From SIG607 sp045605385 (GTDB lineage Bacteria; Bacillota; Clostridia; Oscillospirales; Acutalibacteraceae), in assembly GCA_045605385.1 (NCBI GenBank), contig JAZUPW010000020.1, forward strand, positions 32,964-96,963: a stretch of DNA of 64,000 nt, given 5' to 3'. Under the pieces are notes generated by a model. The model made no database searches. It saw only the letters and a program-made list of their open reading frames with translations, and was not told where the DNA came from. This document shows positions 10,305-19,552 of this stretch, one piece after another (positions within the stretch are counted from its first letter, which is position 1; each line of letters opens with the position of its first letter). Position numbers and translations under genes: made by a program.

Positions 10305-12170
10305 TTAATATGTTCCTTTTATAGGATGTTCGGGATACACAACAGTTGTGGGCTTTTGTTCTACGTGTTCGGTAGAACTGTAAACCATCTGGCTGTTAAT
10401 AGCGTCGGTTTGATAAACCTTTAAAGAATCTATTTCTGCCTCAGTATAATCGGGATGCTTTTCAGGATCCCATTTTTTACCGTAAGAAGCATCACCCATT
10501 CTGAAGTGAAGATTAATATAGTTAAGCAAGCAGTGAACCGAAACCGATTCTTCTTCATCAAAGGTATAAGAAAGATACGTTTTACCGTTAAAGGCAAAGT
10601 TCATAAACTCATCGGTCCAATGAAGCGTGAAATAGTTGAATGTTTCGTGCATTGTACCGCCGTAACGTTCTTTATCTACGTTAACAACAGTGTTGTTATC
10701 CTTTGTGTGATACTTTGCTTTGGTTCCTACAGAAAGATGTCCGCTTGTAGAGGTAATGCCGTCGGAAACGTAATCGGTCCACCAACGGTGAACGTTCGTT
10801 TCATAGCGAAGTTCGTTACCGTAGTTTTCAAGCAAGTCAACTTCGGTCATACAACTTCTGCCAATATTACCGTAACGCGAAACAAGGTTCTGCTCACCCG
10901 TACCGTTAAGCCAGAAAGACATACAACCGGGTTCTGCCGCCATTTTAGCCTTAATTTCCCAAACGCCGTATTTAAACAGCATAGAATAATAAGTAGAAGC
11001 GTAAGTGCCAACAAAATCGGTATCGTTAAGTTTATAGGTAGCAAGTTTTAATGTACCGTCAGACTGATAAACGTTCTTGTGCGGAAGCGGTTTTCCGTAT
11101 GCGGTAGACTCGTTCATAGGTCCCGAGTACCAAAGCGTGCCGCCAAGGCAAGATTTTAACGTTCTGCCCGCCTGATAGTTATAGTCGCCCCACTTGCTTA
11201 TATCAACGGTAGAACCTTCAAATTCATCACTGAAGTTTAATGTATAGGCGCCATCTTCCTCTTTATCGTACTTACCGTTAATAACGTAGCCATCGGTCCA
11301 ATTAAAGGGATTTTCTGTTCCCGCTTCTAAACATAAATCGTGAAAATGCTTAACAGCGCGCCAGTTTGCAAGGTCGTTTCCGCCCTTTATTACAAGTTTT
11401 GTACCAACAACTTTTATAACGTAATTATCACCTTCAACGGTTACCGATTTACTTGCTTCACGGGAAGTATCGCCTATAAGTATTTCATAGGTAGTTTCTT
11501 CTAAATCGTCTTCTATATAATTAAGAATAAAACCGTTTTCTTCGTAATAATCAATAAAACTTTCAACCTGCTGACCTATAAGGTAAGACATTCGAAGCGG
11601 TTTAACAACAGTAAATTTACCAAGATTCATACCCGCAACCGTATTCATAACGTTTTCAACTTCAGGCTGATAAATAAAGCAATAATCACTTCTTATAAGG
11701 TTAAAACTTTCAATATTCTGGCAGAAAGTATGAATAAACCATTCACACGCGGTTTGTATCATACTATCGGTGGTTGCCTGAATACAAATTTTATTTCCTA
11801 AAACAACAACAATAAAATCGTAAACGTTGTTTTCGCGATTATTAACCAGCATTTCTTTAGCTTTAGCCGATTCTTCTCGGTTGGTGTCGCCAACAAGAAT
11901 TTCAAGGTAATTTTCTTCTGCCGAAGCAACGCTGTCTTTATAGATATTAATTTTACAGCCAAAATTTTCTTTAATAGCCGCTCTTATATTCTTAGCGCTG
12001 TTTTCAACCAAAGTATCGCATTCATTGGGGCGCACAACTATATAACTGAAAATACCGTCGGCATCAATACTTGCCTGAACCGAAGAAGTTTTAGTTAACG
12101 AACAGGCGGAAAGAAGGCTAACGCTTAAAACCAGACTTAATACTAAACAAATAATTCTAACAGTTTTCAT
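10305..12170 (-). CDS. GH16 lipoprotein, unit 4
   Basis: A 621-residue lipoprotein with lipobox LSAC and Cys23 as the predicted lipid anchor. The two N-terminal alpha/beta modules are both present (EILVGDTNREES, then EILIGDTSREAS). The GH16 domain begins at LNFSDEFEG and carries TEVDLLE, with Glu443, Asp445 and Glu448 as the expected catalytic residues, followed by HRWWTDY. The closing strand reads IDSLKVYQ instead of the usual DYIRVYQ, and the enzyme ends in a short tail similar to its paralogues. It is the most divergent of the five in the first alpha/beta module. It lies 20 bases after its giant-protein partner with AAGGAAGG upstream. Predicted beta-glycanase on the outer face of the membrane; substrate unknown. 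Confidence 0.87.
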   Translation of the reverse strand: MKTVRIICLVLSLVLSVSLLSACSLTKTSSVQASIDADGIFSYIVVRPNECDTLVENSAKNIRAAIKENFGCKINIYKDSVASAEENYLEILVGDTNREESAKAKEMLVNNRENNVYDFIVVVLGNKICIQATTDSMIQTACEWFIHTFCQNIESFNLIRSDYCFIYQPEVENVMNTVAGMNLGKFTVVKPLRMSYLIGQQVESFIDYYEENGFILNYIEDDLEETTYEILIGDTSREASKSVTVEGDNYVIKVVGTKLVIKGGNDLANWRAVKHFHDLCLEAGTENPFNWTDGYVINGKYDKEEDGAYTLNFSDEFEGSTVDISKWGDYNYQAGRTLKSCLGGTLWYSGPMNESTAYGKPLPHKNVYQSDGTLKLATYKLNDTDFVGTYASTYYSMLFKYGVWEIKAKMAAEPGCMSFWLNGTGEQNLVSRYGNIGRSCMTEVDLLENYGNELRYETNVHRWWTDYVSDGITSTSGHLSVGTKAKYHTKDNNTVVNVDKERYGGTMHETFNYFTLHWTDEFMNFAFNGKTYLSYTFDEEESVSVHCLLNYINLHFRMGDASYGKKWDPEKHPDYTEAEIDSLKVYQTDAINSQMVYSSTEHVEQKPTTVVYPEHPIKGTY

Positions 12171-12190
12171 TTTCGTTTACCTTCCTTTCC

Positions 12191-15100
12191 TTAAACCTTA
12201 TTTTTTCGTTTTTTGCCTATTATTACTATAGCCACTATAGCGCCCGCAACAATAATTAACGCCGCGCCTGCTATAATTGCAATAAGCGTAATATTTAAAC
12301 TTCCCATATCTGCCGTAAGGGTAGAGTCAACAATGGTGGTAACGTCAATTGTTGTATCTTTCTTAATTAAATTACCGTTTGCATCTCTCTTAGCAGGAAC
12401 GTATTCAGTAAAGGCGCAAGGGGTAGAAAGCGGTGTTGTTTCCTTGTCAACGCGAGTAATAACAACGTCGTCAATAAACAGTTCACAATAACCGGGCGAT
12501 TGTAAACTCAAGTAACATTCAACCGCGTTAAAGGTGTAAGAAACTTCGTGCCATTCACCGTCTGCAAGATCAGCCATAGCAACAATTGGGTAATAGTCAC
12601 CCGTTGTAGCCCAAGGATAGAAAGGCGAACGGTTAGAAACAACCTTTAATGCGCCGTTTGTGTGGAAATGTTTGCCCATTTTTACTTTAAGGGTAATGGT
12701 GTATCTTTCACCCGCAGTAAGCATTTGCGCCTGTGTAAGCAACTGTGCATTTTCAAAGTAATAGGAATTACCCTTGCGGCGAAGCGCATAATTACCGCTT
12801 GTTACGTTGTCCTTAGAATTGCCTTCCTTAGAAGCATCGTAATGTTCCCAGTCGAAGTCAATGGTAGAATAATCTCCGTAAGTTTTGAACAACAGCGAAT
12901 ATTCCCCGTCAAAGTCCTGCTTTGTAACAAGGCGAACAAAACTTGCCTTTATTCTCATATAATCCTGACTGAATACCATCTTATCCGTTGTTAATTCTTC
13001 TGCATTATTAGACGCATCGAACTTTGTATAGCCGGTAAATATATGGTTATCCTTTGAAGCCGTCTTTGGAAGTTTATTAGCAAAGCTGCTGCCAATAGGA
13101 CCTGAAACGTAAGTGGGAACGTTTGGTGAATCGCCATTATCAACAATATATGCCGTATGGTTTTCGGGAAGAGTTTCAATGGTTACGTCATCAAGATAAA
13201 CAATAAAATCCTTACCCTTTTCACCAATTAAATATAAGCACCTACCGTTTTCAGGGATTTTAGAAGCATCTAAAACAAATACAGCAGTTTTCCACACTCC
13301 AAGGTCGGCAACAACGTTAAGCAAAACGGTATCACATAAAGTTGAAGTACCTGAAAATGCCGATTTTTCGTGTCCGCTTCTGAAATAAAGGCGTAACGGT
13401 TCGCTGCCGCGCTGTTCAACGTAATACTTAACAGTAGCAATGTATTTCTTTGTGGGATCTAATTCAAAGTTAATTCCGTCGGCTGCAATAATAGCATGGC
13501 TAAGTCTTGCCGCAGCAACTTCGCTGCGGTCTAACTTAATTGCCTTAGTTCCCGAATAAGCAACAGGCATTTCGCCAATTTCAATACCGTTGCCGAAAAG
13601 CTGCCAACCGGGAACGGCGGTTTTTCCGTAATTTTCAAAATCATAACGCGCCAATACAGATCTTACGTACTTTGCGTAAACAACGTAGGCTTCGTTTTCT
13701 GCAAAAGTAGTTTGTGTAAAGGGAACGGTAAATTCTTTATCTAAATACCAACCGTCAAAGTCAAAGTTATTCTTAACAGGGTTGCTTGGGTAGTTAATGC
13801 TTTCGCCCGCTTTACCGCTAACAATATTAATAGGAGCGCCGTTCATTGAATCAAACACAACGTAAGGCTTATCAATTTTTTCAATAAGCACGTTATCCAC
13901 CATAACGGTAGCATTAATGTTATCGGGAACAGGATTAACGTCGGCAATTACCTGTATGTAAAGCATTTTACCTTTTTCGTCTGCAAAATCTGTAAACAAA
14001 TAGGTTTCAGCCTTAGTCCACTCTGTTTGCTTTAGGGGTACGTTTTGTGTTGTATAAGCGTAATTTACATATTGCGGTTCCCACACACTTGCTTCATGAG
14101 CCGTAGCAAAATTAATCTTTGCATCGCAGGTTGAACCCTCAACCGCTCTGTAATAATAGGTTATCTTATACGCTGTTTTGTTTTCAAGGTTACCCAAACG
14201 GGCTATATTATCCTTACCGTTAGCGGCGCGCGTTTTCATATAAACAACACTGCCGTCGTTGTTAACGTTTCTTACCATTTCGCCGTCAACGTGCCACTCA
14301 AGCGCATAATTATCGTCAACACCAACACCCGCGCCCTCTTTAATACTCATAGTAACACCAAAGTTAAAGCGGTTAGCGGTTTCGTATTTGTACTTATCAA
14401 AGCCAATGGGAACTACACTCCATTTAGCATAAACGTTGGTAATACCTTCTGCCATTTCGGTAGCGGTAAAAGGCACCTCACAAGCGGCATCGCTGTACCA
14501 ACCAAGGAACTGCGCGTTACCGTTTTTAAGTGTGGGGAAGTTAATAGCATCTCCCTTGTTACCTATTTGATAAGCGTTGTCAACGTCGGCGTTGGAATTA
14601 AATATAACAACGTCCCTTTCAACTTCGGTAATAAGAATGTTATCAATTAAAACATCAATTTCGTTTTCCTTTTTAGGAGTTTCGCATCTGAAAAGAACAT
14701 AAAGCAGCGAGGCCTTTTCGGTGCCAAAGTTGGTTGTAAGAATTGTGGTTTTCTTTATCCAACCATCTCCCGCGCTGTCTTTTCCAACAAAACAAGCCGA
14801 ATTTTCATAACTAACGTAACCCGCTTCCCATAAACCTGCAGGATGTCCCGTTGCAAAAAGAACACGGTAAGCGGAATCAGCATAATTTGTTTTTACATAA
14901 TAAGAAATTTCGTAGGTTGTATTGTTTTTAACTGTGCCTAAAACAGCCTTAAAGTCACGGCCGCCCGTTCCGCGGTCAGCAATAAGTTCGGTTTTACCGT
15001 TTTCTACTTTCCAAACGGTATCGCCTTTGTAATGCCAACGAAGCGCGGTGTTGTCGGAATAGCCAATACCCTCGCCTTTTTCAATAGACATACACTGTCT

Positions 15101-17146
15101 AGCAAAAACGTTTGTGTTGTTACTCGGTGTATAGTTGCTGAAATCAACAAGAACACCCGCCCACTTAGCGTAAAGTGTAGCAGAAACACGGCCAAACTTG
15201 GTTTCTTTGAAAGGAACGGTTAATTCTTTATCGGCATACCAACCAAGGAACGCAAGACCTTTGTTTTCGGGAATATATTCGGGAATATCTTCACCGCGTT
15301 TGCCCAATACGGTTTTAGCGGCTTCGCCGTTGTTTGCGTAATATGTAACCGCCGATTCATAGGGCTGAACGGGAACAAATTTAAAGTTATCAAAGTACAA
15401 GGTTGCGTTGCTGTTTTCGGCAAGAGAAAGCATTATAAACAAGCCTGTTTTCTTTTCATTGGCATAGTTCATTGTAAAGGTAAACTCACCCTTATGCCAT
15501 TCTTCGCCTTGCTTACTTGCATCAACCGTAATAAATGCGTTCTGTGTATTTTTGAAATTCTCACCCTGTGTCCACACGTCAAACGGATGAACGTTAAAGG
15601 GCCAAACGGTTATAGTTTGAGTATCAGAAATATTTTCCACCTTATAGTCAAAGGTAGCGGTATAAGTTACACCGTCAAGAAGTACGGCATCTTCCATTTT
15701 AATCATGTGGTCAAGCGAAGAGTATCTCTTTTCGGCATCGTAAGAACCCGCAACGTCAGTTTCTTTTACGGTATCACTCTTCCAGTTAAATCTTATAATA
15801 TGATTTCCGTTATCCTCTATTTTGTCCATAGCATAGCCAAAATAGAAACGGTTTGAATAGTATTTTTTACCGTCGCTCTCTACTTTTTCCGAACGTGTAT
15901 CGGTATAATAATTTTCAAAATCTTCAACTTCTGTTGTATACTCGCTGTCCCATTTCGAATAAACGGTTATATTTTTATAGCCGAACTCTTCAAGAGTAAA
16001 CTCTTCGGTATAACTTTCTGTGGTATACCAACCCATAAACCAACTGGCATCGGGTTCGTTAAGATTATCAACTGGGTCGGCAGGATACACTATTTTCTCC
16101 CCTGCAACACCGCTTACACTGTACGGTTCACCGCCGTTTAAAGTATCAACAAAGTTAACGCTTACGGGCGCTTTCCAGGCAGAATATATAGTTTGAACAC
16201 CGCCGTTAAAGGTAATGCCTTCTGCACTTTCGGTACGTTCTTCATTTTTATACCAACCCAAAAAAGAGTGTTCGGCATTATCACTTGTAAGCGCGGGCAA
16301 TTCGGCGGCAGAATCGGTTTCACCCTTTAAAACGTCCATTCTGCCCGAATATTCATCTATAGTAACAATTACACCGCTGTTTGCGCCAACCTTGGTAACG
16401 CTAACGTCATCAATAAGGTAATCGGTGCCGTAATAATTTGTGGAATAAAAACCAAGTGAAGGAACACCCTGTCCTAAATCTTCAGGAGTAGTGAAAACGT
16501 AGGTAAGGTCATACCAATTTTCACCAACGTTATAAGTTTCCCTGCCCAAAGCAGTAGTAATTGTAAAGGTTGCATCTGCCTTTTTGTCTTTTGGTACCGA
16601 AGCGGCTTCAAAAACGTCAGACACAACGGTTTTCATACCGCTGCAAGTGTTTCCTGTAGTACCGCCTGTAAAACCGTAACCAAGTTTAACCGATGTACTA
16701 ACAGCGGAGGTAAGTTTGGTTGTGTTTAAAGGAGCCGAATTAACCTGAAGTTTAAAGGAAACAATATATGTAGTTAAAGGTTCTAAGTTATAAACGCCGT
16801 CGTTATTGTTAAGTCGGTAACCGCCTGCGTCAGCATAAGCAACGTCGTTAGTATGGAGATAACCAAGTTTGTACCATCTGTTCTGGCGGTCTTCACGGGT
16901 GGTAATGTGCATACCCCAACCTGCACAGCCAATACCGTCGTCACCTCTTGTAAGGTTGTTAGCGTCTCCCCGTCCGGTAACACTGCCCTCACCCTCGTCA
17001 AAAGTAAAAACAACAGTCTGGTCATCGGCAGCAGGAATAACTGCGGCAGACGCCGTAAATACCATAGGTACGTATATTGCGCCTATAAGCACAGTTAACG
17101 CGCTGATAACGCCCAAAACTTTAATTAGCATTGTTTTACCCTTCAT
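12191..17146 (-). CDS. Giant InlB-repeat/jelly-roll surface protein, unit 4
   Basis: A 1,651-residue paralogue with signal peptide and N-terminal jelly roll (GYRLNNNDGVYNLE). Two adjacent B-repeats end near residue 398, and alternating modules have B-repeats ending near 662, 905 and 1158. Then come another jelly roll, a degenerate repeat and a C-terminal jelly roll (GNSKDNVTSGNYALRRKG ... LFIDDVVI). The juxtamembrane motif FTEYVPAKRDANGNL, a helix at about 1620-1643 and the tail KKRKNKV follow. The modules share their framework with the other units, but their predicted surface loops differ. The ATG at 17146 has AAGGAG nine bases upstream. A transmembrane-anchored glycan-binding surface protein is the best inference. 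Confidence 0.85.
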   Translation of the reverse strand: MKGKTMLIKVLGVISALTVLIGAIYVPMVFTASAAVIPAADDQTVVFTFDEGEGSVTGRGDANNLTRGDDGIGCAGWGMHITTREDRQNRWYKLGYLHTNDVAYADAGGYRLNNNDGVYNLEPLTTYIVSFKLQVNSAPLNTTKLTSAVSTSVKLGYGFTGGTTGNTCSGMKTVVSDVFEAASVPKDKKADATFTITTALGRETYNVGENWYDLTYVFTTPEDLGQGVPSLGFYSTNYYGTDYLIDDVSVTKVGANSGVIVTIDEYSGRMDVLKGETDSAAELPALTSDNAEHSFLGWYKNEERTESAEGITFNGGVQTIYSAWKAPVSVNFVDTLNGGEPYSVSGVAGEKIVYPADPVDNLNEPDASWFMGWYTTESYTEEFTLEEFGYKNITVYSKWDSEYTTEVEDFENYYTDTRSEKVESDGKKYYSNRFYFGYAMDKIEDNGNHIIRFNWKSDTVKETDVAGSYDAEKRYSSLDHMIKMEDAVLLDGVTYTATFDYKVENISDTQTITVWPFNVHPFDVWTQGENFKNTQNAFITVDASKQGEEWHKGEFTFTMNYANEKKTGLFIMLSLAENSNATLYFDNFKFVPVQPYESAVTYYANNGEAAKTVLGKRGEDIPEYIPENKGLAFLGWYADKELTVPFKETKFGRVSATLYAKWAGVLVDFSNYTPSNNTNVFARQCMSIEKGEGIGYSDNTALRWHYKGDTVWKVENGKTELIADRGTGGRDFKAVLGTVKNNTTYEISYYVKTNYADSAYRVLFATGHPAGLWEAGYVSYENSACFVGKDSAGDGWIKKTTILTTNFGTEKASLLYVLFRCETPKKENEIDVLIDNILITEVERDVVIFNSNADVDNAYQIGNKGDAINFPTLKNGNAQFLGWYSDAACEVPFTATEMAEGITNVYAKWSVVPIGFDKYKYETANRFNFGVTMSIKEGAGVGVDDNYALEWHVDGEMVRNVNNDGSVVYMKTRAANGKDNIARLGNLENKTAYKITYYYRAVEGSTCDAKINFATAHEASVWEPQYVNYAYTTQNVPLKQTEWTKAETYLFTDFADEKGKMLYIQVIADVNPVPDNINATVMVDNVLIEKIDKPYVVFDSMNGAPINIVSGKAGESINYPSNPVKNNFDFDGWYLDKEFTVPFTQTTFAENEAYVVYAKYVRSVLARYDFENYGKTAVPGWQLFGNGIEIGEMPVAYSGTKAIKLDRSEVAAARLSHAIIAADGINFELDPTKKYIATVKYYVEQRGSEPLRLYFRSGHEKSAFSGTSTLCDTVLLNVVADLGVWKTAVFVLDASKIPENGRCLYLIGEKGKDFIVYLDDVTIETLPENHTAYIVDNGDSPNVPTYVSGPIGSSFANKLPKTASKDNHIFTGYTKFDASNNAEELTTDKMVFSQDYMRIKASFVRLVTKQDFDGEYSLLFKTYGDYSTIDFDWEHYDASKEGNSKDNVTSGNYALRRKGNSYYFENAQLLTQAQMLTAGERYTITLKVKMGKHFHTNGALKVVSNRSPFYPWATTGDYYPIVAMADLADGEWHEVSYTFNAVECYLSLQSPGYCELFIDDVVITRVDKETTPLSTPCAFTEYVPAKRDANGNLIKKDTTIDVTTIVDSTLTADMGSLNITLIAIIAGAALIIVAGAIVAIVIIGKKRKNKV

Positions 17147-17244
17147 ACACTTATTCTCCTTATAACTTTATTTTGCAATATTAAATCTATCCGTATTCGC
17201 GGAACAAACAATAAATCCAAATCAGCGAATACTACTCTGCTTAT

Positions 17245-17273
17245 ATTATACATCAAAAACTTTTTACAGTAAA
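17245..17273 (-). promoter_or_regulatory. Predicted promoter of unit 4
   Basis: TTTACT (17273-17268), 17-base spacer, TATAAT (17250-17245). The leader that follows contains a TATTCGC...GCGAATA inverted pair, which could fold in the 5' untranslated region. Confidence 0.6.
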
Positions 17274-17420
17274 TATAAACATTGTACAAAATAATATGAA
17301 AAATATAACAATCCTACGAAAATTCTTTAATTTTCCAAAAATTTACCAATTACGTCATAACAATTCTTTGTATTGTAATAAGCAAAAGTAAAACTCTTTT
17401 TCGGGTAGTAATTTTTATAT

Positions 17421-17567
17421 AGTGATATTCCCCTTTCGGGAAGTGATATTGAAATCTTGCTATTTCAGTGATATTTTATTCGCCATAAACTGCCGAAGGC
17501 AATATCACTTGAACTATAGTTCAAATATAACTGCAAAGCAATATCAATCGCCGTAAGGCGAATAAAA
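17421..17567. repeat. AGTGATATT-spaced multi-hairpin element
   Basis: Three direct copies of AGTGATATT (17421, 17442, 17467) are separated by short palindromes: TTCCC...GGGAA and GAAAT...ATTTC. After TTTTATTCGCC at 17474 come GCCGAAGGC, an inverted AATATCACT copy (17501), the perfect 16-base palindrome TTGAACTATAGTTCAA, TGCAAAGCA, another near-copy ATATCAAT and CGCCGTAAGGCG. It closes with GGCGAATAAAA (17557), the exact inverse of the 17474 string. No reading frame fits. It fills most of the gap between units 3 and 4. It looks like a dispersed palindromic element or a structured RNA; it is not a CRISPR, because repeats and spacers are too short and too palindromic. Confidence 0.6.
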
Positions 17568-17599
17568 CTGCCCAAGTGTCATTGAGAACACTTGGGCAG
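17568..17599 (-). terminator. Rho-independent terminator after unit 3
   Basis: A strong hairpin, CTGCCCAAGTGT...ACACTTGGGCAG, is followed on the minus strand by TTTTATT. It lies about 55 bases after the stop of the unit 3 GH16 gene and directly abuts the multi-hairpin element. Confidence 0.8.
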
Positions 17600-17653
17600 C
17601 TCACCGAGGTTTTTAACACACTATTAAATTTTGCTTTTTACAGCACAAATTTA

Positions 17654-19534
17654 TTAATACGAAGTTGTAATTCCGTGTTCAGGATAAAGAACTTTCGTAT
17701 TATCAGCGCTTACGTTTTCACTCTTAACATACTGACCGTCACCAAACAGCATCTGGCTTGTAACAGCATCGGTCTGATAAATTCTTATATAATCCATCTT
17801 GAATTCACAGTAATCGGGGTGCTTACCAATTTCATAGGTAGCGCCGTAACCTGCTCTGCCCATCCAGTTAGAAATAATAGGATGAACTATAAGGCTGTGT
17901 ACCGAAACCGACATCTGATCGCTGATAATATATTCGCAGTACTGCTTACCGTTATAAGCAAATCTTACGCTGTCGGTATCCCAATACATACTAAAGATGT
18001 TATAGGTTTCGGTAAGGTCACCGCCGTTGCGTTCAACGTCTAACCTATAGTTAGCATCGTTTCCTTCAACGTGATATTCATTACCTGACATAACCGATTC
18101 ATGGCCCTGATAAGAGTTCTGCATATCGGGTGAATAGTTAGTCCACCAACGGTGAATAGCCGAACCGAACCAGTTAGAACTACCATAGTTTTCAAGCAAG
18201 TCAAACTCAGTCTGACACGCACGGCCTATATCGCCGTAACGGCTTCTTACGTTCTGCTCACCTGTTCCCTGGAACCAGAGCGAAACCGATGCAGGAGACG
18301 GTGCCATCTGAGCATTAAATTCAATAAGACCGTACTTAAACCACATAGAACAGAAGGTAGCCATATCAGTGCCCATAAAGTCTTTTTCATCTAATCTTGC
18401 GGCAGCCATAGTAAGTTTGCCGTCAGCCTGATAATACATCTTCGGAATCTTAGCGTCGCCCTCATAAGTATGATGTCCGCTTGGGTCCATACCGTAAATA
18501 AGACCGCCAAGTGTAGAAGTACCGGGTCTGTAAGAAGCCGAGTTGTTATCACCCCAAACGTCAAGATTAATAGTACTGCCTTCAAATTCATCGTTGAAGT
18601 TTAAGGTATAAACGCCCTTTTCTTCCTTATCGTACTTACCGTTAACAACGTAACCGTCGGTCCAGTTAATAGCCTCGCCTTTTTCACTGGCTTCAACTAA
18701 ATCAGCAAAATGCTTAACACCGCGGTAGGTTGCAAGGTCGTTTCCGCCCTTAATAACAAGTTTGCTTCCAACAACCTTAATAATATAGTTGTCGCCTTCA
18801 ACCGTAACGCTTTTGCTTTCTTCACGTGAAGTATCACCAATAAGAATTTCATTGGTAACAGCGGCATCAACGTCTTCAATAAGGTTCATTTTCAAGCCGA
18901 AACCTTCATAGAAGTCCATTACTCTTTGCATTTCATGAACGTAAAGGAAGGTACTTCTAAGGGGTTTAACAACGGTAAAACGGCCAATGTCTACACCTGC
19001 AACAATGTTCTGTACACTGTTTGATTCAGGCGCATAAATGAAGGAATAATCTTCGGTAAGAAGTTCCCAGGTTTCCAAACTCTGGCAGAATGTATGAATA
19101 AACCAATCACAGGCAAAATTTACCATATCATCGGTAGTAGCCTGAATACAAATTTTGTTGTTAATAACCTTAACAATAAAGTCAAACGCGTTATTTGTAC
19201 GGTTGTTTTCAACTTCGGCTAAAGCCTGAGCCGATTCAGGTCTGTTGGTATTACCAACAAGAATTTCACAAGCGCCGTCCACAGCTTCAACAACACCGTC
19301 TTTTACCATACTGCTTGTTGCGCCAATGTTTTCTTTAATAGCGGCGCGAACGTGCTTACAAGCATCACTTATTGTCTGTGAAGATTTATCAGCACGAACA
19401 ATGCTGTAAACAAATCTGCCGTCGGCATCAATGTTTGCGGGAACCGAAGCGTTTCCTGTTAAACTGCAGGCAGAAAGCACGGTAACTGCCATGCAAAAAA
19501 CAACTAACAAAGAAATAATTCTAATAGCTTTCAT
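17654..19534 (-). CDS. GH16 lipoprotein, unit 3
   Basis: A 626-residue lipoprotein; lipobox LSAC puts the lipid on Cys23. Tandem alpha/beta modules carry EILVGNTNRPES and EILIGDTSREES. The GH16 domain starts at LNFNDEFEG and has TEFDLLE, with Glu443, Asp445 and Glu448 at the catalytic positions, then IHRWWTNY and the end strand MDYIRIYQ. A phenylalanine replaces the usual small aliphatic residue within ExDxxE, and Gln replaces Met before it; neither should abolish catalysis. It starts 18 bases after its partner gene with GAAAGGACGG upstream. Predicted outer-face beta-glycanase; the substrate cannot be assigned from sequence alone. Confidence 0.87.
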   Translation of the reverse strand: MKAIRIISLLVVFCMAVTVLSACSLTGNASVPANIDADGRFVYSIVRADKSSQTISDACKHVRAAIKENIGATSSMVKDGVVEAVDGACEILVGNTNRPESAQALAEVENNRTNNAFDFIVKVINNKICIQATTDDMVNFACDWFIHTFCQSLETWELLTEDYSFIYAPESNSVQNIVAGVDIGRFTVVKPLRSTFLYVHEMQRVMDFYEGFGLKMNLIEDVDAAVTNEILIGDTSREESKSVTVEGDNYIIKVVGSKLVIKGGNDLATYRGVKHFADLVEASEKGEAINWTDGYVVNGKYDKEEKGVYTLNFNDEFEGSTINLDVWGDNNSASYRPGTSTLGGLIYGMDPSGHHTYEGDAKIPKMYYQADGKLTMAAARLDEKDFMGTDMATFCSMWFKYGLIEFNAQMAPSPASVSLWFQGTGEQNVRSRYGDIGRACQTEFDLLENYGSSNWFGSAIHRWWTNYSPDMQNSYQGHESVMSGNEYHVEGNDANYRLDVERNGGDLTETYNIFSMYWDTDSVRFAYNGKQYCEYIISDQMSVSVHSLIVHPIISNWMGRAGYGATYEIGKHPDYCEFKMDYIRIYQTDAVTSQMLFGDGQYVKSENVSADNTKVLYPEHGITTSY

Positions 19535-19552
19535 TTCATTTACCGTCCTTTC

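Noticed and set aside
17421..17567. Possible CRISPR array
   Set aside because: The constant element is 9 bases, the intervening parts are palindromes of unequal length, there is an inverted copy, and no cas gene is present.
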